Shown here in pieces: positions 46,747 through 56,315 of a stretch of DNA of 64,000 bases. Under the pieces are notes generated by a model. The model was given only the letters and a program-made list of their open reading frames with translations, had not been told where the DNA came from and ran no database searches. Origin of the DNA: Campylobacter concisus (GTDB lineage Bacteria; Campylobacterota; Campylobacteria; Campylobacterales; Campylobacteraceae); contig NZ_CP049239.1 of NCBI RefSeq assembly GCF_015679985.1, positions 310,001 through 374,000 on the forward strand, given 5' to 3'. Position 1 is the first letter of the stretch. Every line of letters begins with the position of its first letter. The translations under genes were made by a program, and so were the position numbers.

Positions 46747-47142
46747 ATGGCGACTCGTCATCAGGTCAGACAAGCCGTCGTTTCGCTACTATACTCAAAC
46801 GAGATAAATCCGGTAACTGCTGCATTTGAAGAGGAATTTTTAGAAGAGAAAAAGATAAGAAACGAGCGAAAAAGTGAGGCGCAGCAGACTTTTAAAGAGG
46901 TGCTCGCAAATAAAGAAAAACTAGATGAAATTTTAAAGCCATATCTAAAAGACGGCGATTTTAGCAAAGTTGGTGCAACCGAACTAGCAATCCTTAGACT
47001 CGGACTTTATGAGATGAAATTTAGCCAAACGGATAAGGCTGTTATCATAAACGAAGCGATCGAGCTTGCGAAAGAACTTGGAAGTGATCAGGCACCAAAA
47101 TTTATAAACGGTGTACTTGATAAGCTAAAGGGCGATCTGTGA
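46747..47142 (+). CDS. nusB: Transcription antitermination factor NusB
   Basis: 131 all-helical residues with the family start [16 protein letters not shown] and the C-terminal [29 protein letters not shown]. It binds boxA RNA with NusE/S10 for rRNA antitermination. It begins 1 base after ribH, and pyrF overlaps its stop. Confidence 0.96.
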   Translation: MATRHQVRQAVVSLLYSNEINPVTAAFEEEFLEEKKIRNERKSEAQQTFKEVLANKEKLDEILKPYLKDGDFSKVGATELAILRLGLYEMKFSQTDKAVIINEAIELAKELGSDQAPKFINGVLDKLKGDL

Positions 47143-47819
47143 GGCTCTGCGTCGCACTTGATATGGCTAGTCGTGAAGAGAATTTAGCCCTTGCTAGCGA
47201 GCTAAAAGGGCTTGATCTTTGGCTAAAAGTGGGGCTTAGAAGCTATCTTAGGGATGGGGCAAAATTTATAGAAGAGCTAAAAGGACTTGGAAATTTTAAA
47301 ATTTTCCTCGATCTAAAGCTCTATGATATCCCAAATACGATGGCAGATGCGGCTGAAGTCGTCTCAAAAATCGGCGTAGATATGATAAATGTGCATGCTA
47401 GCGCTGGTGAACGCGCGATGAAGACAGTTATGGATAGGCTAGCTGGTCTTGGAAGCCGTCCTTTGGTGCTCGCAGTATCGGCACTTACTAGCTTTAGTGA
47501 GAGCGAATTTGACGCTATTTATAACGATACGATTGCAAGAGCTGTTAGAAAATTTAGCCACATGAGTTTTGAAGCAGGGCTTGACGGAATGGTCTGTTCT
47601 GTTTTTGAAAGCAAGCTCATTAAAGATGTAATAAATGATAAATTTATCACACTTTGCCCTGGTGTTAGGCCTTTTGGAGAGAGTGCTGGAGATCAAAAAA
47701 GAGTAGCAAACTTAGTGAGTGCAAAGCAAGAAGATAGCGACTTTATCGTTGTTGGTAGGCCGATTTACGAAAATGCGAATCCAAGAGAAATTTGTGAACG
47801 AATTTTGGAGCAAATTTAA
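47139..47819 (+). CDS. pyrF: Orotidine 5'-phosphate decarboxylase
   Basis: 226 residues from a GTG overlapping the nusB stop. Active-site motif [14 protein letters not shown] (DxKxxD); [10 protein letters not shown] at the start; CPGVRPFG and [14 protein letters not shown] phosphate-binding loops at the end. Last step of UMP synthesis. Confidence 0.96.
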   Translation: MRLCVALDMASREENLALASELKGLDLWLKVGLRSYLRDGAKFIEELKGLGNFKIFLDLKLYDIPNTMADAAEVVSKIGVDMINVHASAGERAMKTVMDRLAGLGSRPLVLAVSALTSFSESEFDAIYNDTIARAVRKFSHMSFEAGLDGMVCSVFESKLIKDVINDKFITLCPGVRPFGESAGDQKRVANLVSAKQEDSDFIVVGRPIYENANPREICERILEQI

Positions 47820-47907
47820 AATTTGAACTTGTGTGAAGTGGTTTTAACTAAGCTTTTTTACAAAATGTTGCGTGAAGATGACATCAAAGCGAAGTGAGGA
47901 GCTAAAT

Positions 47908-48147
47908 TTGAGTGATTTTAAGAAAATCCTCTTGTTGGCTGAGCGGCTAAAGCGTATCTACTAGCACTTGGTTAAGGATATCGCTTTACTAAATGGCGCG
48001 GATCATAGCAAGATGTTCGAGTGCACAAAGGCGTTTGGTCGCGGTAGCGATAGGCGTTTTTATATGTTTTATCGTATGATTTGCTACTACGCCAATACGC
48101 CGCACCTAGACAAAGCCAAGCTAAAATGGTGGCTTTGGAAGGACTAA
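47908..48147 (+). pseudogene. Small gene interrupted by an in-frame amber codon
   Basis: From TTG 47908, with GAGGAG upstream, 80 codons read MSDFKKILLLAERLKRIY-stop-HLVKDIALL, then GADHSKMFECTKAFGRGS and YYANTPHLDKAKLKWWLW to TAA. The only break is TAG at 47962-47964, one base from CAG (Gln). The reading is coherent, with a hydrophilic, Trp/Tyr/Cys-containing end, but I do not recognise the family. It lies between pyrF and tRNA-Ser. Confidence 0.5.
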
Positions 48148-48231
48148 ATTTATAAATTTTTGTTTTAAATTTTCTATCTGAGGTCTGCAATTATGAAATG
48201 TAAATTTAAGCAAGATATCAGCGGCGTTCAA

Positions 48232-48237
48232 TTATAA
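48232..48237 (+). promoter_or_regulatory. -10 box of the tRNA-Ser gene
   Basis: Perfect TATAAT, 16 bases before the first base of the mature tRNA. Confidence 0.6.
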
Positions 48238-48253
48238 TGCGATTTCTTTTTAT

Positions 48254-48344
48254 GGACAGATGGGTGAGTGGCTGAAACCACACCCCTGCTAAGGGTGCAG
48301 CTCTTAATCGGGGCTCGAGGGTTCAAATCCCTCTCTGTCCGCCA
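48254..48344 (+). tRNA. tRNA-Ser (anticodon GCT)
   Basis: 91 bases including CCA. The acceptor stem GGACAGA (48254-48260) pairs with TCTGTCC (48334-48340), followed by discriminator G and encoded CCA. The anticodon stem-loop CACCC-CTGCTAA-GGGTG gives anticodon GCT, reading AGC/AGT. A long variable arm (class II) and GGTTCAAATCC T-arm are present. It is charged by the SerS encoded in this window. Confidence 0.96.
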
Positions 48345-48845
48345 CTGCTTATAGATAATTATAAATTTTTTATTATTGTTTAACATTATTTTTTAAATAT
48401 CTTTATATAAAATTTTCTGCGTTAGAAAATTGCTTACCTAGAAAAAATTTTAACTATAAGTTTGTAGATTTTAGACTGATGATTTATTTGAAAATTTATA
48501 AGTAAAAATTTTTATAGTGATCACACATTTTTTAAAAAAATATGATTTTTGGTTATATTGTTGTTTCAAACTAATTAAAAAAATATCTTAAATTAAGTTT
48601 TTTTTATTATAAAAAAATATTATATTTTTGCTTAATTAATTATATTGATAATCAAAAAAAGCTATTTTTTTGATAAAAGCTTATAATTCGCTTTTTACAA
48701 ACTATTGACATTTGGAATTTATATATTTATTTAATATATTTTTTTCTTAAAAGATAAAATTTCTCATATAAAGTTATATCTTATAAAGATAGTATATAAT
48801 CACGTAAAAATTTAAATAATACAAAAATAATAATAAGGAGTAATC
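48345..48845 (+). promoter_or_regulatory. Long AT-rich promoter region of the adhesin gene
   Basis: About 500 bases with extreme AT content and no credible ORF. A TATAAT at 48795-48800 is the best -10 candidate, and AAGGAG (48835-48840) precedes the TTG start at 48846. The length and A/T tracts would suit binding by H-NS-like or other regulators, but no specific operator is recognised. Confidence 0.5.
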
Positions 48846-51800
48846 TTGGCTAAAGAAGCTGGAGTAGTAAAATTTATTAGTGGCAAGGCAGTTGCTATCG
48901 ATCAAAACGGAAATGAGAGAGAGCTAAAAGTAGGTGACATCCTTTATATGGGAGAGAGCATCAAGACAAGTGATGCCGCTGATAAAATAACAATCGTTTC
49001 AAATAATGGAAAAGAGATTACGATTGTAGGCAATGATACACTTGCTTTAAATCAAAGTACTATAGGTGCAGAAGGCTTGGCAGATGTTAGTGATTTGCAA
49101 AATGCTATTTTAAATGGCGGAGATCTAACAAAACTTGAAGAGACTGCTGCTGGTGGAAACACTGCTGCTGGTGGTGGAGATGGTGTTAGCCTAAGTGACG
49201 CTAAATTTGCTGAGGGTGGACACTATTCAAACATTAATGCAACATATAGAAATTTAAGTGATACAAACAGAGCTTTTGCATCATACGATAGCTCAATAGG
49301 CGGCTACAGAGATGGCAATGATGGCGATGATACTATAATCCCAGGTACGCCAACTGTTAAATTTATAAATGATATAAATGGTAACCACACTTTAAGCAGA
49401 GTAGAGCATGGAAATGATACAAATATAAATACATCTAAAGTTCTTATCACTGTACCAAATGACGGCACAGTAAGAGCTGGCGATGTGCTAAAAATCACTG
49501 TAACTGACCCAAATGGCAATGAAACTACAACAAACGTAACCATCACTCCAGCTATCATAACTAATGGCTATCCAATAGATGCACCTGTAGAGCCAGGTAA
49601 AAACTCAAAAGTAGAAGCAAGTATTACAAACTTCCAAGGCAACACTAGCGGTAGCAGTGAAGATCACGTAACTCCTACAAAATCAAGCGTAAGTATTGAA
49701 TTTACAGAAGATAAGAGCCCAGATGATGGATTTTTAACATATACAGAAAATAAAAATGATGGTAAACAAAATGAGTCGCCAGTAACTATAACTGCAACAG
49801 ACGTTATCCCTGGCGATATTCTTCACGTTACTCTAACAAAACCAGATGGTACAGTAACACCTTTACCACCTATAACCATCAATGCTACTGACATAGTAAA
49901 TAATACTTTTACTAAAATAATCTCTGACATGCCAGTTGCTGAGGATAAAATTTCAAAAGTAGAAGCTTATGTTACTGATAGTACAAATTCTAACATTTGG
50001 AAGAGCGATATAGCAACTGATGAAGTAACTCCAGATGTAAGACCGACTTTAACATTTACTGAAGATGGTGACAACAATGGCTTTCTAACAGATGCAGAAA
50101 ATAAAGGAACAGATGGAAATTTTAGAACTTCACCAGTAGATATAACTCTTCCAAAAGATGTAGTAGCAGGCGATAAGATCGTTATAACTTATACTGATCC
50201 TTTGAACCCTACAGGACCAAAAAAAGATTTGAAAATCGACCTTACTGATGAAATGATTACAAATCACAAAGTAACTGGCATTGAGCTTCCGATATTCCCA
50301 GGTGTGAAGACTGAAGCTAGCGTTCATGTTGTTGATAAAGATGGCAACCAAAAGAGTGAAGAGTCGGCTCCAGATAGTGTAACGCCTCAAACTATAAAGA
50401 TGGATATGAATTTACCAGAACAACAAACTCTTCATGAAATTTCAAGACAAGAGAGCGTTAGTAACTATAAAAAAACATATGCTGGAGAAGAGATAGATCT
50501 AGGCGATCAAAAAGTAAATCACACAACCGCAAAGATCACATTACCAAACAGAATTGTTAATGGCGATATACTTACACTTCATGTAACTAAACCTGATGGA
50601 AATACGTATGATAGAAATTTCAAGATAAACGTGAATGAGAAAGGTGTTATAACAAGCGTAGATGAAATTGATAATGCAGGTCATGTTATTGGTAATTATA
50701 ATACTGCAAATAAGAATTTCTTTAAAGAAGACACCAATCAATGGGCTATTAAAGTAGATGGTTTTGAGCTAGAGAACGGAAAAGATACAAAGATAGAAGC
50801 TAAAGTTACGCACCCAACACATCCAACAAATCCAAATTTACCTACTGAAGAAGATATAGAATCAGCTAGATTAGAGCATGTAAAAAAACCAGAAGTTATT
50901 TTTGAAGAGGCTGGTGGTGCAAAGACTATGACTAGAGAGCAAGCTATCAGTGACCATGACCTTAACAGCACGACAGTTACTATTAAGCTTCCTAAAAATG
51001 CTGTAAATGGGGATAAAATAAATGTGACTATAAAAAATCCAGACGGAACTACCCAATATAAACACTATACTGTTGAAAAAGATGCTACTGGCAAGCTAGT
51101 TGGTATAAAAAATGATGATAACCCTAGTGACCATGTAACTATAAAAAATGGCAATAGTTTTGAAATACCTAATATCAAAACAGCAACTGGTGTAAAAACC
51201 GAGGTAACGGCTGAAATAGTAGATAACGATGGTAGCATCCAACATTCTGAAAGTTCAAATAGCGTTATGATAGCTGGTTTAAATGATATGGCTGTAAGAT
51301 TTATAGAAGATGGTGATCACAATGTATCTCTAACAAGAGCTGAGAGCATGAAAGATGGCAACCTAAAAGAAACTACAATCGCAGTAAAAGTACCAAATAA
51401 CGTTATAGCTGGCGATGTTGTAAATGTAACAATAAACAATGGCACTTCAACTGAGACTAAAACTTATAAGGTTACAGGTAGAGATCATGGTAAGATCACA
51501 CTAGAAGATACTTCTACTCATCCTCACACTTCTATAACCGCAAGTGATAAAAATGAGATAGAAATTTCAAACGTGAAGATCATTGCTGGCAAGACCATCA
51601 ATGTAACCGCAGAGACTACTGATGCAAGTGGTGGTAAAAAAGCTGAAGCACAAAATCACAACACTCTTGAAAAACTTCACGATGATATGAAAATCACTTT
51701 TGATGAAGATAATAATAAAGATGGGATTTTAAGTAGCACAGAAATTGGAACTACTACTCCTGATGCAACTATCAAATTACCTTCAAATTTTGTTGATGGC

Positions 51801-54020
51801 GATAAGCTTATAATAAACAGCAAAGTAGGCAATAATAGCGCACCTGAGGAAATTTATACAATACACAAAGAGAGCAATGGCGTTGTTACTGTTACAAATG
51901 ATAATGGAGGTACCCCTTTAACAGTAAATGGCAATGAAGTTAAATATCCTCTAGCAAATTTACAAAATGGTGAAAAGACTATCATCACTGCTAAAGTAAC
52001 TGGTGCTGCTGGCGATGTGTCAGAGACAAAGAGTGACATCATTCTTGATACAGGAAACGGCTCTGGAACAAGATTTAGACTACTTATCAATGAAGATAAA
52101 GATAGAAATGGCGTACTTGATAGAGAAGAAGCTATGACAGATACACATCTAAATAAAACTTCTGCTACACTTGAGATCCCAACTACCGTAAATGTAGGTG
52201 ATACTATAGCAGTTAGTGTAAATGAAGGAACTCCTAAAAATTATACAGTTTTTTCAAATGATGGTACTGATGTTGTTATAAAAGATGCAGATGGTAATAC
52301 CGTATCTACGCCTGGCAATAAGCTGCAAATTCCTGGTATTGCTCATATAGGCAAAGATCATTTAGCTAAAGTAGATGTTACTATTAGGGATCATGTAACA
52401 GGTAAAGAAGAAAAAGCAACCGCTGAAGCTAAACTAGAAACATTTGACGCTACAAATTTAAAGGTTAATTTTATAGAAGATGATGCAAGCAGAGATGGCA
52501 TTATAAATAGAGATGAAGCTGTGTCAGTTGATGGGGTAAAAGTAACAACTATAAGCGTTCAAGTGCCATATAATGTTATAAGCGGAGATAAAGTATCAGT
52601 AACTATCAATGAGCCACAAGCTAATGGCACTATGGCGTCTAGAACTTTATCTTATACTGTTTCAAAAGCTCCTAATGGTGATATATCACTAGTAGATGCA
52701 AATAATGTTTCCCATCCTTTACGCAATAATACTATTGAGATTAGTGATGTTAAAATGCTCCCAGGTCAAGACACCACTGCAACTGCAACTATAACAAATG
52801 CTGCTGGCGATATGTCTGCAACTAGCAAAGAGGCTAAAGCACAACTTGCTCCACTAAGCGAAGTAGGACTAAGCGTAAGCATAGCTGATGATAAAAACGA
52901 TGATGGTGTGATCTCAAGAGATGAGTCAGGCAGTAATACTTCAAAAGTAAAAGTTTCTATCCCTGGAAGTGTGATAAAAGGCGATAAGATAGATGTTGAG
53001 ATAACAAATCCTGACAACTCTAAAGTAACTAAACATTATGAAGTTGATGATAAAGATGTCAATGGCAACATAACATTAAAAGAAGTAGTAGGCTCTACTA
53101 CTACCTATATCCAAGTCTCTGCAAATCACCCTCTTGAGCTTGATGCAGCTATCGCAGTTGACAAAGACACAGTAGCAAAAGTAACTCTAACTGATACATT
53201 TGGTGAGTCAGTGAGTACGACAAAAATAGATCAGGATGGTAATGAGATTAATGTTAAAGCACATGCTGAAATCGATGCTATGAGAGGTATCATGTTTAAT
53301 AAAGATATACAAACCTCAGAAAGCGGTGAAAAAACTACTACTGCTAAGTTCTTCTTGAATGAAGATGCTAGAGCAGGAGATAAAGTAGAGATCAAATACA
53401 CTGACCCAAATGATCATAGTCAAACAAAGACAACAGAGTATGAGATAAAACCAGGTGATATAAGCAAAGGCTTCTTTGAGCATTCACTTGATATCGATAC
53501 AAGATCAAGTGCTGGTTATGATCTAAAAGTAGAAGCTACTCTTAAAACCCCAGGCGACTTACATTCTAAGACTTACGAGACTGATCAGTCATTTCATATA
53601 AATGCTAATAGCTATACGATCAAATACGATGATGATGCAAGCAAGACTATGAAAGGTGGTGATAGCAATAATGACACTTTAGTAGTTGATGGACATGGAC
53701 AAACGATTGATTTTAGTAATGTGGATGACCTTGATGCTAAAGTCGAAAGCTTTGAAAATATCCAACTTAAAGGCAACTCTGAGATCAAATTTGATGCAAA
53801 AGCTATCTTTGACATCACTGATAGTCTAAATACTGTCCTTAAGATAAAAGGTGCTGTTGATGAGCATGGCAACTCAACTACAAAAGTTCATCTAGACCAC
53901 AAATGGGATCCTGACTCTAACTACGATGCTAGCGGCTTTAAGGGCTACTCAAGTAAAGATCAAGTAGATGGACATACTATCCATATACAAATAGAAGACA
54001 AGATCCAAACCGATCTTTAA
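48846..54020 (+). CDS. Giant LapA-like type I-secreted repeat adhesin
   Basis: 1,724 residues starting at TTG. The first ~95 residues (VVKFISGKAVAIDQNGNERELKVGD, ITIVSNNGKEITIVGND) match the N-terminal retention module of LapA-type adhesins. Two TAAG sites follow (100-103 and 106-109), the LapG cleavage motif, at the position found in LapA. The middle (about 170-1560) holds around eleven Ig-like repeats of 110-140 residues, each ending a strand with a GD-I-V-motif (GDKINVTIKNPDG). Many begin with an EF-hand-like loop such as DGDNNGFLTDAE (407-418). The C-terminus (DTLVVDGHGQTIDFSNV, VESFENIQL) is the type I secretion tail of epsilonproteobacterial RTX-like proteins. No signal peptide. Type I secretion genes and LapD/LapG are not in the window. 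Function in attachment and biofilm is inferred. Confidence 0.88.
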   Translation: MAKEAGVVKFISGKAVAIDQNGNERELKVGDILYMGESIKTSDAADKITIVSNNGKEITIVGNDTLALNQSTIGAEGLADVSDLQNAILNGGDLTKLEETAAGGNTAAGGGDGVSLSDAKFAEGGHYSNINATYRNLSDTNRAFASYDSSIGGYRDGNDGDDTIIPGTPTVKFINDINGNHTLSRVEHGNDTNINTSKVLITVPNDGTVRAGDVLKITVTDPNGNETTTNVTITPAIITNGYPIDAPVEPGKNSKVEASITNFQGNTSGSSEDHVTPTKSSVSIEFTEDKSPDDGFLTYTENKNDGKQNESPVTITATDVIPGDILHVTLTKPDGTVTPLPPITINATDIVNNTFTKIISDMPVAEDKISKVEAYVTDSTNSNIWKSDIATDEVTPDVRPTLTFTEDGDNNGFLTDAENKGTDGNFRTSPVDITLPKDVVAGDKIVITYTDPLNPTGPKKDLKIDLTDEMITNHKVTGIELPIFPGVKTEASVHVVDKDGNQKSEESAPDSVTPQTIKMDMNLPEQQTLHEISRQESVSNYKKTYAGEEIDLGDQKVNHTTAKITLPNRIVNGDILTLHVTKPDGNTYDRNFKINVNEKGVITSVDEIDNAGHVIGNYNTANKNFFKEDTNQWAIKVDGFELENGKDTKIEAKVTHPTHPTNPNLPTEEDIESARLEHVKKPEVIFEEAGGAKTMTREQAISDHDLNSTTVTIKLPKNAVNGDKINVTIKNPDGTTQYKHYTVEKDATGKLVGIKNDDNPSDHVTIKNGNSFEIPNIKTATGVKTEVTAEIVDNDGSIQHSESSNSVMIAGLNDMAVRFIEDGDHNVSLTRAESMKDGNLKETTIAVKVPNNVIAGDVVNVTINNGTSTETKTYKVTGRDHGKITLEDTSTHPHTSITASDKNEIEISNVKIIAGKTINVTAETTDASGGKKAEAQNHNTLEKLHDDMKITFDEDNNKDGILSSTEIGTTTPDATIKLPSNFVDGDKLIINSKVGNNSAPEEIYTIHKESNGVVTVTNDNGGTPLTVNGNEVKYPLANLQNGEKTIITAKVTGAAGDVSETKSDIILDTGNGSGTRFRLLINEDKDRNGVLDREEAMTDTHLNKTSATLEIPTTVNVGDTIAVSVNEGTPKNYTVFSNDGTDVVIKDADGNTVSTPGNKLQIPGIAHIGKDHLAKVDVTIRDHVTGKEEKATAEAKLETFDATNLKVNFIEDDASRDGIINRDEAVSVDGVKVTTISVQVPYNVISGDKVSVTINEPQANGTMASRTLSYTVSKAPNGDISLVDANNVSHPLRNNTIEISDVKMLPGQDTTATATITNAAGDMSATSKEAKAQLAPLSEVGLSVSIADDKNDDGVISRDESGSNTSKVKVSIPGSVIKGDKIDVEITNPDNSKVTKHYEVDDKDVNGNITLKEVVGSTTTYIQVSANHPLELDAAIAVDKDTVAKVTLTDTFGESVSTTKIDQDGNEINVKAHAEIDAMRGIMFNKDIQTSESGEKTTTAKFFLNEDARAGDKVEIKYTDPNDHSQTKTTEYEIKPGDISKGFFEHSLDIDTRSSAGYDLKVEATLKTPGDLHSKTYETDQSFHINANSYTIKYDDDASKTMKGGDSNNDTLVVDGHGQTIDFSNVDDLDAKVESFENIQLKGNSEIKFDAKAIFDITDSLNTVLKIKGAVDEHGNSTTKVHLDHKWDPDSNYDASGFKGYSSKDQVDGHTIHIQIEDKIQTDL

Positions 54021-54027
54021 TCCCCAA

Positions 54028-54053
54028 AATGAGTGCGTAAATTCGCACTCATT
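54028..54053 (+). terminator. Terminator of the adhesin gene
   Basis: A 10-bp stem AATGAGTGCG (54028-54037) / CGCACTCATT (54044-54053) lies 8 bases after the stop. No U run follows. Confidence 0.7.
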
Positions 54054-54120
54054 CCAAACTCAAACTCACATTATTTTTTAAGTCTTGTTTTACTAATATT
54101 TGCTCCTTAAAGGAGAAAAT

Positions 54121-54714
54121 ATGAAAAATTTAATATCCGTTATCGTAGTTATTGCTGCACTTGCTTTTGGCGCTTTTAAGTATATAAATTCATTTGTTGC
54201 ACTTGATGAGAATGTAAATGCAAAGTGGTCGCAGGTGTTAAATCAATATAAAAGAAGAGCCGAGCTTGTGCCAAATTTGGTTGAAACTGTAAAAGGCTAC
54301 GCAGCTCATGAGCAAAAAATTTTTGAAGATGTAGCAAATGCTAGAAGCAAGAGCATGCAAGTAAGCGTTGATGCAAGTGGCCTTAGCGATGAAGCTAAGA
54401 TGAAAGAATTTATGACAGCACAAAGCTCATTTGGTTTGGCACTTGGCAGGCTTATGGCAGTTAGTGAGAACTATCCAGAGCTAAAAGCAAATCAAAATTT
54501 CTTATCTCTTCAGAGTCAGCTTGAAGGTACGCAAAACCGCATAAGCGTGGCAATGCATGATTATATCGAAGCTGTAAAAGAGTATAACGTAGCCCTTAGA
54601 AGCTTTCCAAATAAATTTATAGCAAGTGCTTTTTATCCTGAGCTAAAGCCAAAACAAAATCTTGAAATAAGTAACGAAGAGAAGATAAATCCAAAAATTT
54701 CATTTGAGAAATGA
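54121..54714 (+). CDS. LemA-family membrane protein
   Basis: 197 residues from ATG 54121 (AAAGGAG upstream). One N-terminal helix (ISVIVVIAALAFGAFKYI) is followed by the LemA helical domain with LDENVNAKWSQVLNQYKRRAELVPNLVETVKGYAAHE. LemA proteins of unknown role are often encoded with TPM-domain proteins, as here (4-base overlap). Anchored in the inner membrane. Confidence 0.92.
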   Translation: MKNLISVIVVIAALAFGAFKYINSFVALDENVNAKWSQVLNQYKRRAELVPNLVETVKGYAAHEQKIFEDVANARSKSMQVSVDASGLSDEAKMKEFMTAQSSFGLALGRLMAVSENYPELKANQNFLSLQSQLEGTQNRISVAMHDYIEAVKEYNVALRSFPNKFIASAFYPELKPKQNLEISNEEKINPKISFEK

Positions 54715-55568
54715 TGAAGAAAATTTTTGCTCTTTTATTTTTTACATTTTGCTTTTGTTTTGCCATAAATTTTAACGAGCAGATAAATGACGAGGCTCAA
54801 ATTTTCTCTAAAAATGAGAAGGCTGAGCTTTTAAGCTTGGTGCAAAATTATGAGCAAAATAGCACGACACAAATTGCTATCGTGACACTTAAATCACTAG
54901 AAAATAAAAGTATAGAAGAGATCTCTCTTGAAATAGCTAGGGGCTACAAACTGGGACAAAAACAAAGCAGCAATGGAGTGCTTTTAATAATCGCTCCAAA
55001 CGAGAGAAAAGTACGTATAGAGGTTGGTTATGGACTTGAAAGCGTACTAACCGACGCTATATCAAGCCAGATCATAAATGATGTGATAGTGCCTAAATTT
55101 AAGCAAGGCGATATGGGCGGTGGCGTGATAGATGGCATAAGAGTCATCATAAAAGTAGCTAGTGGCGAAGAATTTGAAAGCGAGAGTGATGATGAAGAGA
55201 TACCATTTGGAATAGTTGCCTTTTTTGCTGGCATGATCTCGTGCTTTATCTCTGGCTTTTTAGGTAAATTTTTTATGAGGGTTGGCTTTAGTGCGTGTTT
55301 TGCAGGGCTTGCATCTACGGTATTTGAGAAATTTTTTGGCGTGCAAAATTACTTCATTGTCTTTGCCATTGTGTTTGTAATATTTTTTATTATTTTAAAA
55401 AATGCCTTTAAAAAAAATACTCAAAGCAAAAATACATATAGTGGCTTCAGACGAGATAGATCAGACTCAAATGGTAGTGGCAGTGGCCATTCAAGCAGTT
55501 CAAGAAGTGGTGGCTTTAGTGGCGGCGGAGGCGGTTTTGGCGGAGGCGGAGCGAGTGGCAGCTGGTAA
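54711..55568 (+). CDS. TPM-domain (YgcG/TLP18.3) membrane protein with Gly-rich tail
   Basis: 285 residues. Signal peptide or first helix 1-20. TPM domain about 22-155 (NDEAQIFSKNEKAELLSLVQNYE, GVLLIIAPNERKVRIEVGYGLE, DAISSQIINDVIVPKFKQGD). Two or three helices lie at about 160-240. A Ser/Gly-rich tail ends GGFGGGGASGSW. The Gly-rich end is usual in this family. Forms a two-gene operon with lemA. Confidence 0.9.
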   Translation: MMKKIFALLFFTFCFCFAINFNEQINDEAQIFSKNEKAELLSLVQNYEQNSTTQIAIVTLKSLENKSIEEISLEIARGYKLGQKQSSNGVLLIIAPNERKVRIEVGYGLESVLTDAISSQIINDVIVPKFKQGDMGGGVIDGIRVIIKVASGEEFESESDDEEIPFGIVAFFAGMISCFISGFLGKFFMRVGFSACFAGLASTVFEKFFGVQNYFIVFAIVFVIFFIILKNAFKKNTQSKNTYSGFRRDRSDSNGSGSGHSSSSRSGGFSGGGGGFGGGGASGSW

Positions 55569-55634
55569 AATTTCATCAAAAATTAGCTTGTAAAGCTTAA
55601 ATCCTTTAAAATATATAAAAACTTAGGAGCAAAG

Positions 55635-56315
55635 ATGCTAGCTGGCGAGCTGCTTAAAAGCCATTTTGCTAAATTTGATCTGGTGGCGGTGCTTAGTAAA
55701 TTTTTAGAGCAAAGTCATTTTGATAAAGAAAAATTTGATCTGCTTAAACAAAATAACTTTAAAATTCTAGATAAAAATATAAAGCAAGAGATAGTTGGTA
55801 CTACTGGTTTTAAAGAGTTTTTTGACGAGAAATTTCAGAGCTTTTTATGCGAGCTTATGCAAAGTAAAGTTTTAATTGTTTCTAGCAAAGAGTATAAATT
55901 TAGCGAGCTTGAAATTTATACTTGTTTTGACTCAAATACCTACAAAAGGCAGTGTGAAGCCGGAGAGATTTACTTTCATAACTTTGGCTTTGACATATCT
56001 TTTAAAAGCGAGCCATCGCTTTATGGTGGCATTTTAGTAAGAAGCCTAAAGCCCTTAAACGGGCAAAATTTTATCTTTGGGCCAAGAAAATGTGCCTTGC
56101 ATATCTTAAATAGCAAAATTAGTAATTTAAGCTTTGATTTAAAAGAGGCTGATTTTAGAAAAGATGAGATTACTTTTACGTCACGTATTAGATCATTTGG
56201 CGATGAAAATCAGCAAAAAAATGATTGCCTTAGAGCATTTACTGCTGAGTTTGAAAAGGCTTTAGAGTTTGATGAAAATTATAAAAAGAGATTAAATGCC
56301 TATAAAAAGGGGTGA
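55635..56315 (+). CDS. Conserved hypothetical protein upstream of the polyene cluster
   Basis: 226 residues, no signal peptide or membrane helix. The middle has YFHNFGFDISFKSEPSLYGGILVRSLKP followed by FGPRKCALHIL, which looks like a compact enzyme-like or nucleic-acid-base binding domain, but I do not recognise the family. AGGAG precedes the ATG. The next gene, a phosphopantetheinyl transferase, starts 20 bases inside its end, so the two are co-translated. Confidence 0.7.
   Translation: MLAGELLKSHFAKFDLVAVLSKFLEQSHFDKEKFDLLKQNNFKILDKNIKQEIVGTTGFKEFFDEKFQSFLCELMQSKVLIVSSKEYKFSELEIYTCFDSNTYKRQCEAGEIYFHNFGFDISFKSEPSLYGGILVRSLKPLNGQNFIFGPRKCALHILNSKISNLSFDLKEADFRKDEITFTSRIRSFGDENQQKNDCLRAFTAEFEKALEFDENYKKRLNAYKKG

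Noticed and set aside
48254-48344. The class II tRNA as tRNA-Sec
   Set aside because: The acceptor stem is 7 bp and the anticodon is GCT, so it is ordinary tRNA-Ser.
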